Assembly: GCA_964030475.1 (NCBI GenBank) | Contig: CAXIPT010000001.1 | Coordinates: 18,971,190-19,035,189, forward strand | Length of the DNA stretch: 64,000 nt | Source: Tethya wilhelma | Taxonomy: Eukaryota > Porifera > Demospongiae > Tethyida > Tethyidae | Direction of reading: 5' to 3' | Shown here: positions 44,168-57,356 of the stretch, piece after piece | Position numbering within the stretch: the stretch's first letter is position 1 | Layout: each line of letters opens with the position of its first letter | Program-made: the position numbers and the translations under genes | The notes under the pieces: generated by a model | Databases searched by the model: none | What the model saw: the letters and a program-made list of their open reading frames with translations, nothing else | What the model was told of the DNA's origin: nothing

Positions 44168-44469
44168 CTTGTTAATTGTAATGAAATTATAAATTGGTGG
44201 AAATTATTCACAATTAAATTATTACAATTATTATAAAGAATTGTTTTACCAAACCATCAAGACACTTATGCATCTACTGCGAGTAGCTTCTCTAAGTCTA
44301 TAAACACACGAACTCAAATGTTAAAAACACTGCTACTATATTATACTACATGTCATGCCACTTGCATGTGGTTTAAACTTAAATTAATGATCGAACACAA
44401 AACTATAAACAATAATAATATTGACGAACCTGTGCATGTTACATCATGTCTATATAATAATTATTATCG

Positions 44470-45487
44470 TCACACATGACCATAAGCCACATTTCCAGTG
44501 GTTTCAATATTTTCACGTTTGATCTTCCTGATAGCATCTGGTTCTTCATATACGGCCTGTCCTGATGGAGAGTCTTGTAACTCAATGTCACTCTTGTGAG
44601 GTTGGGCTCTTCTGAACTTGATACAGAGATGATCTGAGATGACCCCAATGATGACCCCAAGAGCCAGAGCAAAGATGAACGTCAAGATAAAGGTGATACC
44701 AACAGTTGTGCCTGAAATCTGTGGTGTTTTAAAGAAACGATTGAGAGTACAAAGTCCTGTAGAATCATAGTGTATGGGCAAGAGTGCTCTTGCATGGTAT
44801 GGTCGATCTGTACAATTACCTATAGAGTTACCTAGTCTTGCTTGCTAGCCAGAATGCACACAAAATGATACTCGTATATGAGGGGTCTGGCACAATGTGA
44901 CATGTGCTCAGTTTAAGAAACTTACTGCATGGCATTGTACAGCCTGGTCTTGTGTGGTTGACTGCTCTGTCATTGTTGCCATAGTAGTAGCTGTGGTAGT
45001 TATTGGCAGCTGCTGTGGAAAAGAGAATTTTGTTGATAGTTTGCTCCACAGAACGTAAAATGTAACTTTTCAAAAAGCATGCAACCCATTGCATACAGGC
45101 ATGCAACTCCATCTAGATGGCACTGCCTATTGTAATGGTCTATAATAATTATATATTTATATAGCCTAGCTCACTGGCATGTGACAATACATACGGGGAA
45201 AAAATCATAGAGAAAAATCATGAGATGTATGGTAGCTGGGTGTTGAACCCAGGCATCAGAGCTAATATATTATATCATATAACTAACTAAATATTATAAG
45301 CTAATAATTAGCTATCTTACTGGGATTGAGCGGAACGTGTTAGCTGAAACACCTCTGATAATGTTGTGTTGTATAAGATCAGTGGGAGAGGCTATGGTGT
45401 TTCCAGAGGCATAGATAATGTAAAGGTCTGTGTCCAAGTTGATGTCATGGTTTTCATCACTTCCATTGATACGCTTGGCTACCCTGT

Positions 45488-45526
<39 letters not shown>

Positions 45527-46631
45527 TGTGTGACATAATTATAACTTCCCACATTCCCAATATACATGTTTACTTTACTATGAATTACTATGAATTAGGA
45601 CTGTTTACATTCAATGTGTTGCTTCTAATAATTATTGTAATGATCAATAATATAACCATTATTTCAGTTTCAAAACAGCTTCAGTATAGATATCTGACTC
45701 ACGAGCAACTAATCCTTCCATTAACAAACTCTCCATTAAAGAACACCAGATCATCTTCCATGGTGGGGTCTCTCTGATTGGCACGACCTGGAGAGGCAGC
45801 ATTCCACGAGTCCAAACCTCTAACCATATTGTTGTTGTTAGCATCTCTAGTGCAAGCCACCACATCAGCACTGAACTGTAAGGGGAATAAGAAGAAAAGA
45901 ATGATCTAGTGCCTTCTTATTTTTGATAAGTTCACTTTCTCTACTCACCATGTTTGGAGTTGCTGTAAATCCCACTGCAACGTAGCCCTGGGCTTCTCCC
46001 TCGAGATAGATGTTCACATAGTTACTGTCTCCCTGGTTGAGGTTGACTCCAGCAAAGATGGTACAAGAAGATGGAGCACAACCAGAGGGATTTCTGACAG
46101 TGAAGGCATAATTCTGTGGATCTGTGGTCTATAATAAGTCATATCATTAGTTATTAAACCAAAGCACGAGCCATCATAGATAAATGGTGCCATCACTGTC
46201 ACTATACTAGCCAGATTCCATTTATGGGAGGCTCACAATAATTCTTATTATTTTTGTAGAATTTGTTTAGCTTATCATAGTATAGAATCACTTTATTCAG
46301 GCTGACAGTTCAGAGTCTGGGCTTCAAGCAGGCTACAGTACACACTCTCGGATATATTAATATTACAAGTATAGTAAAAATTTCATAAAAATTAACAGTG
46401 TAGGAATGGGCAGTGCTGTAAAAAGGAAGGAAACAAGGCTGGGACTATAAATTTCGGCACATGACTACTTATACTGAAGCTGTTTTGAAACTGAAATAAT
46501 GGTTATATTATTGATCATTACAATAATTATTAGAAGCAACACATTGAATGTAAACAGTCCTAATTCATAGTAATTCATAGTAAAGTAAACATGTATATTG
46601 GGAATGTGGGAAGTTATAATTATGTCACACA

Positions 46632-46703
<72 letters not shown>

Positions 46704-47486
46704 TCTGACTCACGAGCAACTAATCCTTCCATTAACAAACTCTCCATTAAAGAACACCAGATCATCTTCCATGGTGGGGTCTCTCTGATTGGCACGACCT
46801 GGAGAGGCAGCATTCCACGAGTCCAAACCTCTAACCATATTGTTGTTGTTAGCATCTCTAGTGCAAGCCACCACATCAGCACTGAACTGCAGAGGGAATG
46901 AGAAGAAAAGAATGATCTAGTGCCTTCTTATTTTTGATAAGTTCACTTTCTCTACTCACCATGTTTGGAGTTGCTGTAAATCCCACTGCAACGTAGCCCT
47001 GGGCTTCTCCCTCGAGATAGATGTTCACATAGTTACTGTCTCCCTGGTTGAGGTTGACTCCAGCAAAGATGGTACAAGAAGATGGAGCACAACCAGAGGG
47101 ATTTCTGACAGTGAAGGCATAATTCTGTGGATCTGTGGTCTATAATAAGTCATATCATTAGTTATTAAACCAAAGCACGAGCCATCATAGATAAATGGTG
47201 CCATCACTGTCACTATACTAGCCAGATTCCATTTATGGGAGGCTCACAATAATTCTTATTATTTTTGTAGAATTTGTTTAGCTTATCATAGTATAGAATC
47301 ACTTTATTCAGGCTGACAGTTCAGAGTCTGGGCTTCAAGCAGGCTACAGTACACACTCTCGGATATATTAATATTATAAATAATATTATAAAAACTTACC
47401 GGTGCGGTGGGTTGAGTCGCTGCTTCTCTTACACTGATTAGAAGAGCTGTAGCTGTTGTCAGTAGAGAGAGAAACATGATGATCAT
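44470..47486 (-). CDS. DOMON-domain transmembrane protein D1
   Basis: Exons: 47400-47486 (signal peptide MIIMFLSLLTTATALLIS), 46960-47139, 46714-46886, 45321-45483, 44926-45012 (Thr-rich linker), 44718-44470 (transmembrane helix and tail). Phases fit, 312 aa. One DOMON unit: CAPSSCTIFAGVN, YVAVGFTATPNM, FSADVVACTRD, then DLIQHNI. The last exon encodes a long hydrophobic helix, a basic stop-transfer KFRR and a cytoplasmic tail with SDIELQD, YEEP and terminal NVAYGHV. DOMON domains of this type (FRRS1, CDH, AIR12) bind heme or sugars; the function here is inferred. A second copy of the two middle exons (45703-46128) lies between exons 3 and 4 and cannot be spliced in without a frameshift. Confidence 0.8.
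45703..46128 (-). other. Duplicate of D1 exons 2 and 3
   Basis: 45949-46128 (180 nt) and 45703-45875 (173 nt) are almost identical to 46960-47139 and 46714-46886, including introns. Together they add 353 nt, not a multiple of three, so both pairs cannot be in one mRNA. Either they are mutually exclusive alternatives, or this is a second haplotype left in the assembly. The inverted intron piece at 46470-46640 favours the second view. Confidence 0.75.
46470..46697. repeat. Inverted copy of D1 intron 3 ending in a CA microsatellite
   Basis: 46470-46640 is the reverse complement of about 45520-45690 (from ATACTGAAGCTGTTTTGAAA to the GTGACATAATTATAACTTCC block). It is followed by (CA)n 46630-46697, which in the other copy reads (GT)n. 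Confidence 0.85.
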
Positions 47487-47590
47487 GCTCTCAATCTTAA
47501 ATCTCCGTCTGCTGCAAAAGTGGAGCCACTGGCGCCCGTTTTGCTCGCAGGGGAAACCCCCCTCTTACTCCCCAATGCCCCACATGCAAT

Positions 47591-47629
47591 AGTCTCGCTA
47601 GCCAGACTCTCCGTCTGGCTAGCGAGACT
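47591..47629. repeat. Perfect hairpin upstream of D1
   Basis: Arms AGTCTCGCTAGCCAGAC and its complement, 17 bp each, around a 5-base loop, 105 bp upstream of the D1 start codon and between D2 and D1. It could be a fold-back element or a terminator-like/regulatory structure. Confidence 0.8.
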
Positions 47630-47816
47630 ACACATGCAAGGCTACACTTACCGTATTATTTGAATGGAGAAAATTAATTAATGATAGGTAAACAACAATA
47701 TTATAATAATTATAACAAAATTAAGTCAGAGGAGAAGGAAAAATCTAAGCTCTTATTCACTAGTGTATAAAAATATTGAAAGGTAATGTGTCATGCATGA
47801 GTATTAAAGTTTGGTA

Positions 47817-50800
47817 TCAGACTGGACCATAAGCCACATTTCCAGTGGTCTCAATATCATCATGTTCCTTCTTTGTGTGAGTGACATCCTGAGATTTTGT
47901 CTCTTCATATGTGGCACCACCTGATGGTTGAAGGGGGTCTTGTAACTCAATGTCACTCTCAGGAGGTTGGCCTTTTCTGAACTTGACACAGAGGAGTACT
48001 GAGACTCCAACAGTGATCCCCACAGCCAGAGAGAAGAGGAACGTCACAAGAACAATGATACCAATGATAACACCTGAAATCTATAATAATATAGTAAAGC
48101 TTATCATGAAAAGACTTGCAACAATAATTTACATTGCATGCAATGATTGTGTGCATGAGTCTGAATTAAGTTGAGCCATGCAGTCAAGGATGTATGCATG
48201 GAGTGTTTTTTTGCCATTGCCTATAACAACCAAAGTTTTTGTAGCGTAATTGCTAGTTACTGGCTGGGTGGCGGTATAACAATGGAGTAGCTAGGGGTCA
48301 CAGGGGGTTACGCCCAGATAATTTTTTTCTACCTATAATTCCTTACTTCAGTGCTAGCAAAAATGCCCTATAATGCTTTCCAATTGTACCTATATTGCTC
48401 ATTATTGCTTCACCAGAATCGACAAAACAATTACAAAAACACTGATTTTTAAATGTATAAAGGGGTTTAAACCAATCATTGTTCTACAGAGCATTTATTT
48501 TACTAAACTAGGCCTCAAGTACACTTGTTGCTTTGACTTGAATGAAATTTACAGTACAACAATTGAACATAGCGGTCCAATTTTAAAATCTTTAGTTGCT
48601 TGAAGATGAAATGCTTTAAGTACACTCAAAAGTAATCTATAATGCTCGAATATTGCTCATTGCTTTTAGCTACCTATAATGCTCAAAAAAATGCCAGCAT
48701 TATTTATCTGGGCCTACAGGGGGTCAATGGCAAACAAAATAGTTGCATGCCCTTAAAAGTGTGTGGCACTCAACTGTGCATCGAATGCCCAATGTCCCAC
48801 ACTTAAGGGTCCTGCAACCATTTATAAAGACTTATAGTCTTATTCTCGGACTGGCTTTTGAAACTTGAACTCAGCAAGATTAAGCATAATTACATTATTA
48901 TGCACTAGCTATAGTAAGATCAGATATAATAATCATATGCATGATACTACAACTAGCTAATTGTTGTTAATTACCAGAGGCCTCCTAGGGGTATGAGCAG
49001 TTGGTCCAGGACTGAAGTTCATGTCATATGCAGGTGAGATTACATTCCCTGAAATAAAGCGCTCATTCAGCTGATGCGATATGAGTGCACCGGCTATAGA
49101 GTTGTCTTGATGACGAGCATACAACACATAGTAGTAGTCATCAAGATCATAATCATCAGGGTCACCACTCTGGATCTCCTTAGCAACACTACAAGAGGGG
49201 AGAGAAAACATCTTTCAGCAAACTTGAAAAACCACTAAGCAAATTAACACATTAACTTGGACTAGCTCCAGTATCCTGGTATTTAGTGTTTTGTGTTGGA
49301 CAGGTTGAATTATAGCTTACGTGCAACGGATTCTGCCATTTTCTACCTGTGAACTAAACAGCACTACATCCTGTTGAGCATCAACTCTATTGCCTCGCTG
49401 AGGAGAAGGAAGGTTTGATGTGTCTAGCACCTCTACCTCACCAGTCACTGGGTTCCTATTACAGGCAACTACATCTGCAGAAAACTGTAGAAATCGATAA
49501 TAAATATTGAGGCATTGACAATAATTACTATATACCACCCAGCCATTCTCATGCAGCTGGAGAAGCTGTACCCTGACCCAGCCATGCATCCAGCTAACAC
49601 AAAGCTGTCCTGATCATACCATGGTTGGTGTCTTAGAGAAGCCAACAGCCACCCAGCCCTCAGCCTCTCCCTCCAGGTAGATGTCCAGGTAGCCATCGTT
49701 ACCATTGTTGGTGTCGATGCCAACAAAGATGTTACATTGTGAGGAAGTACAGTCAGCTGGATCTGTGAAGGTAAGTCTGTAGTCATCTGGAGGGATTGTC
49801 CGAGGCTGGAATCATGGAAGAGAACAAACTCTCAAAGGTCAGAGATTACAAAAGTATACTTAGCACACTAACTGGAGCAATAACTGGAGCTGTGGGAAGA
49901 TCGGTGGTTACAATGGGCTAGAGAAATAGATGGTCACATTTTAAAATTAATTTTATCAAGCATGCAGGTCACATGACAATATAATTATATTATGCAATCA
50001 ACTTACTGGAAATGAAAACGTGTTAGCCGATACACCTGTAAAAACATTGTGCTGTATGAGATCAGTGGGAGAGGCTATGGTGTTTCCAGAGGCATAGATA
50101 ATGTAGAGGTCTGTGTTCAAGTTGATGTCATGGTTTTCATCACTTCCGATGATACGCTTGGATACCCTGTAAGTGTATAAATATGAGTGACCTATGAGCC
50201 GTGGAAATTAACCATGAATTAGAGCAGAAAGAATGTCTTAACTTTAACAGAAGCTCCAATCAACTTACGTGCATCTAATCCTTCCATTATCAAACTCTCC
50301 ATCATGGAACTCCAGATCTTCTTCCCTGGTGGGGTCTCTCTGATTGGCACGACCTGGAAAGGCAGCATTCCAAGAATCCAGAGCTCTAACCATATCATTG
50401 TTGTTAGCATCTCTAGTGCAAGCCACCACATCAGCACTGAACTGTAGAGGGAATATATAGTAAAAAAAGAATTGAAAGGAGTCATTTCTTTTCATTAACT
50501 TTTGATGGGTAGAATGAGAATATTGTATGTAGAATGAGTTAGTTCCTTCTTATTTTTAGAAGGGTACACTTTCTCACCATGTTTGGAGTTGCTGTGAATC
50601 CTATGGCAACGTAGCCCTGGGCTTGTCCCTCGAGATAGATGTCCACATAGTTACTGTCTCCCTGGTTGAGGTTGACTCCAGCAAAGATGGTACAAGAAGA
50701 TGGATCACAACCAGAGGGACTTCTGACAGTGAAGGCATAATTCTGTGGATCTGTGGTCTAAGGAATACATGATCATCAGTTAAATAAACACATGACATTG

Positions 50801-52501
50801 TACAGTGGAACCCAAATTTTATCGCAAAGAGAGAACCATGTTTGCATGTATTGATCTAGTCAATTTACAGTCTGATTAATACAACTTACAAGTGGAACTG
50901 GAGCTACAGGTGGATTAGTGGCAGTAATTAGCTTTGGGAAAGAGATAACAAAAAATTGATAATTCTTTGACTTGAGTGAAAGGTCCAAGCCAGGCTAGGG
51001 GAGAGCCTGGGAACAAAGCTAACAATAAGTTAGCTAACTTACAGGGAATGAGAAAGTGTTAGCTGAAACACCTCTGATTATGTTATGCTGTATGAGATCA
51101 GTTGGAGAAGCTATGGTGTTTCCAGAGGCATAGATAATGTAGAGGTCTGTGTCCAAGTTAATGTCATGGTTTTCATCACTTCCGATGATACGTTTGGATA
51201 CCCTGAAAGTGTGTGTGTGTGTGTACATGCGTGCGTGCGTGCACGCGTGTGATACAATATACTCACGAGCATTTAATCCTTCCACCAACAAACTCTCCAC
51301 CATGGAACACCAGATCTTCTTCCATGGTGGGGTCTCTCTGATTGGCACGACCTGGAGAGGCAGCATTCCAAGTGTCCACAGCTCTAACCATATTGTTGTT
51401 GTTAGCATCTCTAGTGCAAGCCACCACATCAGCACTGAACTGTATACATTAAGAGACAAAAAAGAAATTATTGAATTAGTGTTCCAATCATCATTCATGA
51501 TGGGTACAGATTCTCAACTCACCATGTTTGGAGTTGCTGTGAATCCCACAGCAACATAGCCCTGGGCCTGTCCTTCCAGATAGATGTCCACATAGTTATA
51601 GTCTCCCTGGTTGAGGTTGACTCCAGCAAAGATGGTACAAGAAGATGGAGCACAATCAGAAGGACTTCTGACAGTGAAGGCATAATTTGGTGGATCTGTG
51701 GTCTATACAATATTTATCATAGCAAGCAACGCATGAATAAAATTTAATTATGATTGATATGTATCATATATAGCATTAAACACAACATGTGCCACTATAT
51801 ATAGATCTATGGAGCCATTATTGTCTTTAAGCCAGATTCCATTTCTGGGAGGATGCATATTTTGTAAAAATTAATGTGTTTGCTATAATAATAATTTGCT
51901 TATTACAATCTAATGAACCTCCAGCTTATAGAATTACATTATTTCGACTATATACTTACACTGACTGTCATTATATTTATAATTATACTGATCAATGACT
52001 ATAATTAGCACAGTTCCGGTTTCATAGCTACATACACAAGTTACTGATACACCTCAAGTAGGGATTCCAGACGGCTGATATGCCACCACCAAACAGGCTA
52101 TATCTTTGAAGCCGCTAAAGATATTTACAATCAACAAACAGCCGCTAATAGCTGGGTAAATTCTCTACAATCTGAGTACCAAATTAAGAATTACAGAGTA
52201 ACAAAAATTAGGCCTGCACGTTATTTGTATGGTAAAATTAAAAATGATGCGTAAAATGCAAACAGTTTGAGGTAGTCTAAATCAACACACACCGCTAGCT
52301 TGGCCTTACCACAAGATATCTTTGGTAACAAAATCCTGGGTCTAGCTTTTACAAACGCCCCGCAAAAGTCAATGGAATTTTGTGGCGACCGAAATCGCTA
52401 TATACACCTCAAGCAAAACTTACCGGTGCGGTGGGTTGAGCCGCTGTTTCTCTTCCACTGATCAGAAGGACTGTAGCTGCTGTCAGTAGGGAGAGAATCA
52501 T
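47817..52501 (-). CDS. Three-DOMON transmembrane protein D2
   Basis: Thirteen exons: 52424-52501 (signal peptide), first unit 51523-51702, 51267-51439, 51043-51202, linker 50890-50931, second unit 50578-50757, 50269-50441, 50007-50166, linker 49873-49917, third unit 49620-49805, 49321-49484, 48975-49188, then 47817-48080 (membrane helix and tail). Phases fit throughout, 672 aa. Units 1 and 2 are of the same subtype as D1. Unit 3 is a different subtype (CTSSQCNIFVGID, GWVAVGFSKTPTM, DDYYYVLYARHQDNS) shared with the second unit of D5. The tail has SDIELQD, YEET and terminal NVAYGPV, close to D1. It is the longest gene of the array. The signal exon is open further upstream in frame, but ATG 52501 starts the hydrophobic leader. 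Confidence 0.82.
48300..48715. mobile_element. Possible MITE in the last D2 intron
   Basis: GCCCAGATAA near 48313 and TTATCTGGGC near 48704 form short inverted ends around AT-rich, ORF-poor sequence, with repeated AGGGGGT flanks. Weakly supported. Confidence 0.4.
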
Positions 52502-52951
52502 GATCCCAACAAACTGAAAAGGTGGGTAACTCAAATTTGCTCCTGTGGTATGCCGAACGTGAACTGAAAACTGTGGTATACCGGGAGGACATGTATTTAA
52601 GGGTTTCGTAAAATGGCCATACGGCGCATGCGCATAACCCAACAGTGGATACCCGATCTGGATATCGGATTGCAACTTTGTAGGGGAATTTCCCCTGGTA
52701 TACAGCTCCAACTCTTTGTGTACAGTCACATGCACACACCACATCACAAATTTTTTACCATTGTATTCAATTGTGAACACATAAGGAAACTTAGGTATAT
52801 AATTTTTTTTGCAATGACAAACTGGAATAAGTATTAATTTTAATAACTGTTAATCTACAGTTGTAAACAATAAAAAAGCTAGTCAAATAATAACAGCTAG
52901 TGAGAGAATTGTTTTCTTGAAATTGCCATCAATACCTACCACGACCACCAA

Positions 52952-53473
52952 TCATAAGTGACCCAATGCCATCCCAACAGCAGTAGCTACAGCCATAAAC
53001 TGTAGGGAGGGAAGAAAAGGTCAGAGAAGGAAGAAATTGCATGTGGCCATTGTTCAATGACATTCGATCAAACACTCACCATCTGCAGTAGTCCCAGGGG
53101 AGCAGTGGATTGAGCATCACCAGCTGGAGGATCTGTAGCTGCATTGGGCTGGAGGAATAGATCATCATGCACCTTAATAAGTATTGGTCACATGACTATA
53201 CTTCGCCATGGCAACGTAACTTACAGGGAATGAGAAAGTGTCAGCTGAAACACCTCTAACAATGTTGTGCTGTATGAGATCAGTAGGAGAGGCTACGGTA
53301 TTTCCAGAGGCATAGATAATGTACAAAATACTGTCCAAGACGATGTCGTGGGTCATATCATTTCCATTGATACGCTTGGCTACCCTGTATAAATACGAGT
53401 GACTTGTGAGTATCTTGAAAATAGTACACAATGCATGGACGAACACTAAATTAAACTGTGCACGTGACTGTGA

Positions 53474-53511
<38 letters not shown>

Positions 53512-54992
53512 TGTGTACTCAATCAATCAACTCACGAGCATCTAATTCTTCCATTTACAAACTCTCCACTGAAGAAGACTAGATCTTCTTCCATGGTGGG
53601 GTCTCTCTGATTGGCACGACCTGGAGAGGCAGCATTCCAAGAGTCCACACCTTGAACATTACTATTGTTATTAGCATCTCTAATGCAAGCCACCACATCA
53701 GCACTGAACTATAGAAAAGAAAGAAAAGAGCAAACGAGTTGTTTTTCTGTCACTTTTGATGGGTACATCTACCATGTTGGGAGTTGCTGTGAATCCCACG
53801 GCAACATAGCCTCCAGCCGCTCCCTCGAGATAGATGTCCACATAGCTGCTGTCATTTTGATTGAGGTTCACTCCAGCAAAGACGGTACAAGAAGATGGGG
53901 CACAGCCAGTAGTGCCATTTGTTACAGTGAAGGCATAATTCTGCGGATCTGTGGTCTATATGTTTAAATAGCACATCAAGTGATGAGTTTTTATGCAAGC
54001 CACACTATTAAATTTAACAAGCACCTACATACAGTGGGTGCACCTGACTACATAAATGTTCTAATTATGGATACATTCTAATTTAAGAATTTTTTGCTTG
54101 TATCATAGTTTTTATGTATCTATTTATAGCACCAGTAATGAATACAAAGTCTAGAATTCAGGTCCTTATAATTAGAACAACAACTTGGTTCATGCTCACA
54201 ATCGTGTAGTTGAATGGTCTAAATGTCTCTCCAAGCATTGTTAGTGTGGTAAGATCGAACATGACTCCAATTACTAAGGCACACTCTAATCTAAGATCCA
54301 AAGTGTACTCGGTGGCAGAGGGTTCTGTGTGCTTCCAATTAATGAAATTGGAAAAAATATTTGGATCCATTATAAATAATTTAATTTAGCTATGGTATAA
54401 CACTAATATTCAGTCACAGAACTCTCAGTGACTGTGTTTTTCGGCTCTTGTTTTAAATGGTTCACCTGTGCCTAAGAATTGGATCTTGATAGTAATGTTG
54501 ATATTTACAGACAATAGCTAGGGGACGATTGGTGAACTGAATGCCTATACGATGTCATATTTCAGCAGATAATGTTGTCACGCCTATTAATTAGCAGAAA
54601 CGTCTGGGCACCAGACTAAAGTCCAGCTGGTTTGAGTGTGCTTCTTGAAAAAATTGAATAACTTCGTAAATATCTAACCTATTTCAAAATTTCAAGCACC
54701 ATGCATTGGAAAGCACTCATTCTCCCCATCCTTTTGATTGTGCTTTTCCAGCTTCCTACACCTTACCAGTCAAAAGTTAGCTATTTTGTCTCATATAAAA
54801 AGTATTGCATGAATCTCATTATTTCACTTTCAGTGGCATTCTCAATAATTATTGATGGACTTTAGACGTTAACCATAGATATTTAGAAAATCTATAAGTA
54901 AAATTATCAAACCTTACTGGTGGGGTAGGTTGAGTCTTTGCTTCTCTTAAGCTAAAAAGGACAGTAGCTGCCGTTAGTAGAAAGACAAACAT
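52952..54992 (-). CDS. Single-DOMON secreted or tail-anchored protein D3
   Basis: Exons: 54918-54992 (MFVFLLTAATVLFSLREAKT leader), 53773-53955, 53536-53708, 53225-53384, 53080-53148 (linker), 52952-52999 (last). 235 aa. The DOMON unit has CAPSSCTVFAGVN, YVAVGFTATPNM, FSADVVACIRD and DLIQHNIVRG. The final exon encodes only FMAVATAVGMALGHL, a short hydrophobic end without cytoplasmic tail. This could be a GPI-addition signal or a secreted C-terminus; I cannot tell which. It lies 450 bp downstream of the D2 promoter side in a head-to-tail order. Confidence 0.78.
54617..54864. mobile_element. MITE copy in D3 intron 1
   Basis: Diverged copy of 31952-32191. The ends TAAAGTCCAGCTGGTTTGAG and GATGGACTTTA are partly paired and the internal blocks (TTTCAAAATTTCAAGCACCA, GCTTTTCCAGCTTCCTAC) are conserved. 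Confidence 0.75.
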
Positions 54993-55306
54993 GATATCTG
55001 ATCAAGTTGTTTCTCTGACTGGTCGATCGAAGGCCAGGCAAGGTATGGATGACGTAATTTTGGGGAAAATTTTGTTTTTCCCCTATAGCTCGCGAAAAAT
55101 AAATTTTAATTTGCATGACACTATACACTACAATTATACAATTTTTCTCTATAATTAAGGTAACAGTATTTCATTCTGGTTGTGAAAATTAAGTCTTAAG
55201 TATTAATAATTGTATCTAGGCTCAGTCAAATGTCTACAATAATTCTTATCATAGTCATAATAAACTGATCTATACAAGACTACTTGATCCGCCATGATAT
55301 GATTGA

Positions 55307-57280
55307 TCACATCCAGAGCAATATCACCGAGATGCAGATAACAGTAGCTAAATTCATAAACTGCACAGGAAAGAGTCAACAAAGATGAACCATGCATGCA
55401 CAGGTTAAGCAATTCCCTAATTTGAAATTGATCTGCTGGCTAGGGCAGTCAGGAAATTTTTGTGTGATGGTTTGTACTCAGGGTCACTTCATTATTGATC
55501 AGTGTATGCTTCTGTTCATTAATGTATAATCATAAGACCATGACAGCATACACTTCGATTGCCGCTGAATGCAAACACAAATCATGCCATGCATGAGTTA
55601 CCAGCATTAGTGGAACAGCTTTCATCGTTTGTCCTGCATTAGTACCAGTTACATCACTGTCCAAAGTTGCCATGGTAGTAGTAGCTATAAGGGGTGGGTC
55701 AGTAGCAGCCATTGGCTGTATATAGGAACGACAAATCCACTGACATGTATAATATGCATGCGGTTGCTATAAGATTTTGGTATACAGGCTAAATTCAGTT
55801 TAACAGTGATGCAATTCTGACTCACCGGGAATAGGAATGTGTTATTGTGATAAAAATCAACAATATCATGTTCGATAAGAACAATTGGGGACTCCAGATT
55901 GTTTCCAGATGCATAGATTATGTACAGGTTGGAAATCAAGTTGATGTCATGGTTTTCATCACTTCCATTGATACGCTTGGCTACCCTATAGGAGTGTATA
56001 CAAGACTTGTAAGAGTATATATAACTACCTAGTACGTAACTATAGCTGCTAAATGACTTGCTAGCCCATTCACTAACAGTATCATATAAACAAAGCTTTG
56101 AATATTGAGTATAATTCTAGGCATAGATTCCGGACCATACTACTAAGTCATTGTATATGCATTACGTACGTGCATCTTATTCTTCCATTTACAAACTCTC
56201 CACTAAAGAACACCAGATCTTCTTCCATGGTGGGGTCTCTCTGATTGACACGATCTGGAGAGGCAGTATTCCAAGAGTCCAGAACTCTAACCATGTCATT
56301 GTTGTTAGCATCTCTAGTGCAAGCCACCACATCAGCACTGAACTGTAGAACATGTCAATGTGTGGGTAGACTTAATCTTGTGAACCTGTTCTCCTTCAAT
56401 TACGAGTATATAAAACTCTCTCACCATGTTTCGAGTTGCTGTGAATCCCACGGCAACATAGCCCATGGCCTGCCCTTCTAAATAAATGTCCACATAGCTG
56501 CTGTCCTCCTGGTTGAGGTTGACTCCAGCAAAGAGGGTACAAGAAGATGGAGCACAATCAGGAGAACCACTTCTTACAGTGAAGGCATAATGCTGTGGAT
56601 CTGTGGTCTATAGTTAAGAAATATACATGCAGCAATACACATGACATTGATTGTACATGCAGTGCCCAAATCAGCAAGCCTTAATAGGCCTTAATAATTA
56701 AACTTTGATGATAACTAGCATTCCATTGCTGGGAGTCTCACTACAAAACAAGTGTTAGTGGTTACTGAGAATTTGACAAGCTATAGCCAACGCATACACC
56801 CTTGTTTTTTTAATTTAACCTACTGTATACTCCATGTACTCTTCAAAATCCTCCTAACAATTTTTTTAATTCCTTAATAGCAGCGCTTTGATCAGCTGCC
56901 AGCTATGGTATTGTAAAGCAATATTAATAGCCTAATTCCCACCTGAATCACTTTAATTGTTTAAGGTATGTTCACACTGGAGTCATATTCTCATTCAAGA
57001 CTTCATAAATCAGTGACAGTAACTGCCAACTGAGGCAGGGAGGCATGCAGACTCAATAATATTCTATAGGCAGGCCATTCCAACAACCATTATAGATATA
57101 CTCAGCTTTGTAGTACATTAAAGATGATTTCTAAAATTAATACAGACTAGTAACTTGCTTGGAGTCAACTCTGTTACTCACTGGGTCTGTCTCGGGTTGA
57201 GTCACTGCTTCTTTTACACCGAGAAGGAGTGCAGCTGCTATCAGTGGGAACATAGGTATTATAGCAATGTTATTATCCAT
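55307..57280 (-). CDS. Single-DOMON protein D4 with short hydrophobic C-terminus
   Basis: Exons: 57182-57280 (leader MDNNIAIIPMFPLIAAALLL), 56425-56607, 56170-56342, 55826-55985, 55602-55715 (Thr/Ala linker), 55307-55360. Phases fit, 260 aa. Same DOMON subtype: CAPSSCTLFAGVN, YVAVGFTATRNM, FSADVVACTRD. In the third DOMON exon the IQHN position is instead IEHDIV, keeping the His. The last exon encodes FMNLATVICISVILLWM, a single hydrophobic stretch ending the protein, so a membrane-anchored or GPI-type end is likely. Confidence 0.75.
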
Positions 57281-57356
57281 GGTAAGGAATATCTCAACTT
57301 TTAATATTATCGCAACTCTGCAAACATGCATTTTTGAGGTGCGTGAGTACAATTTA

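Noticed and set aside
44470..44560. ITAM in the D1 tail
   Set aside because: The two tyrosines are 22 residues apart and neither is in a YxxL/I motif at ITAM spacing; described only as tyrosine and NxxY motifs.
52409..52780. Longer D2 start (MFTIEYNGKKF and on)
   Set aside because: The upstream in-frame extension would bury the signal peptide; the ATG at 52501 begins the hydrophobic leader as in the other members.
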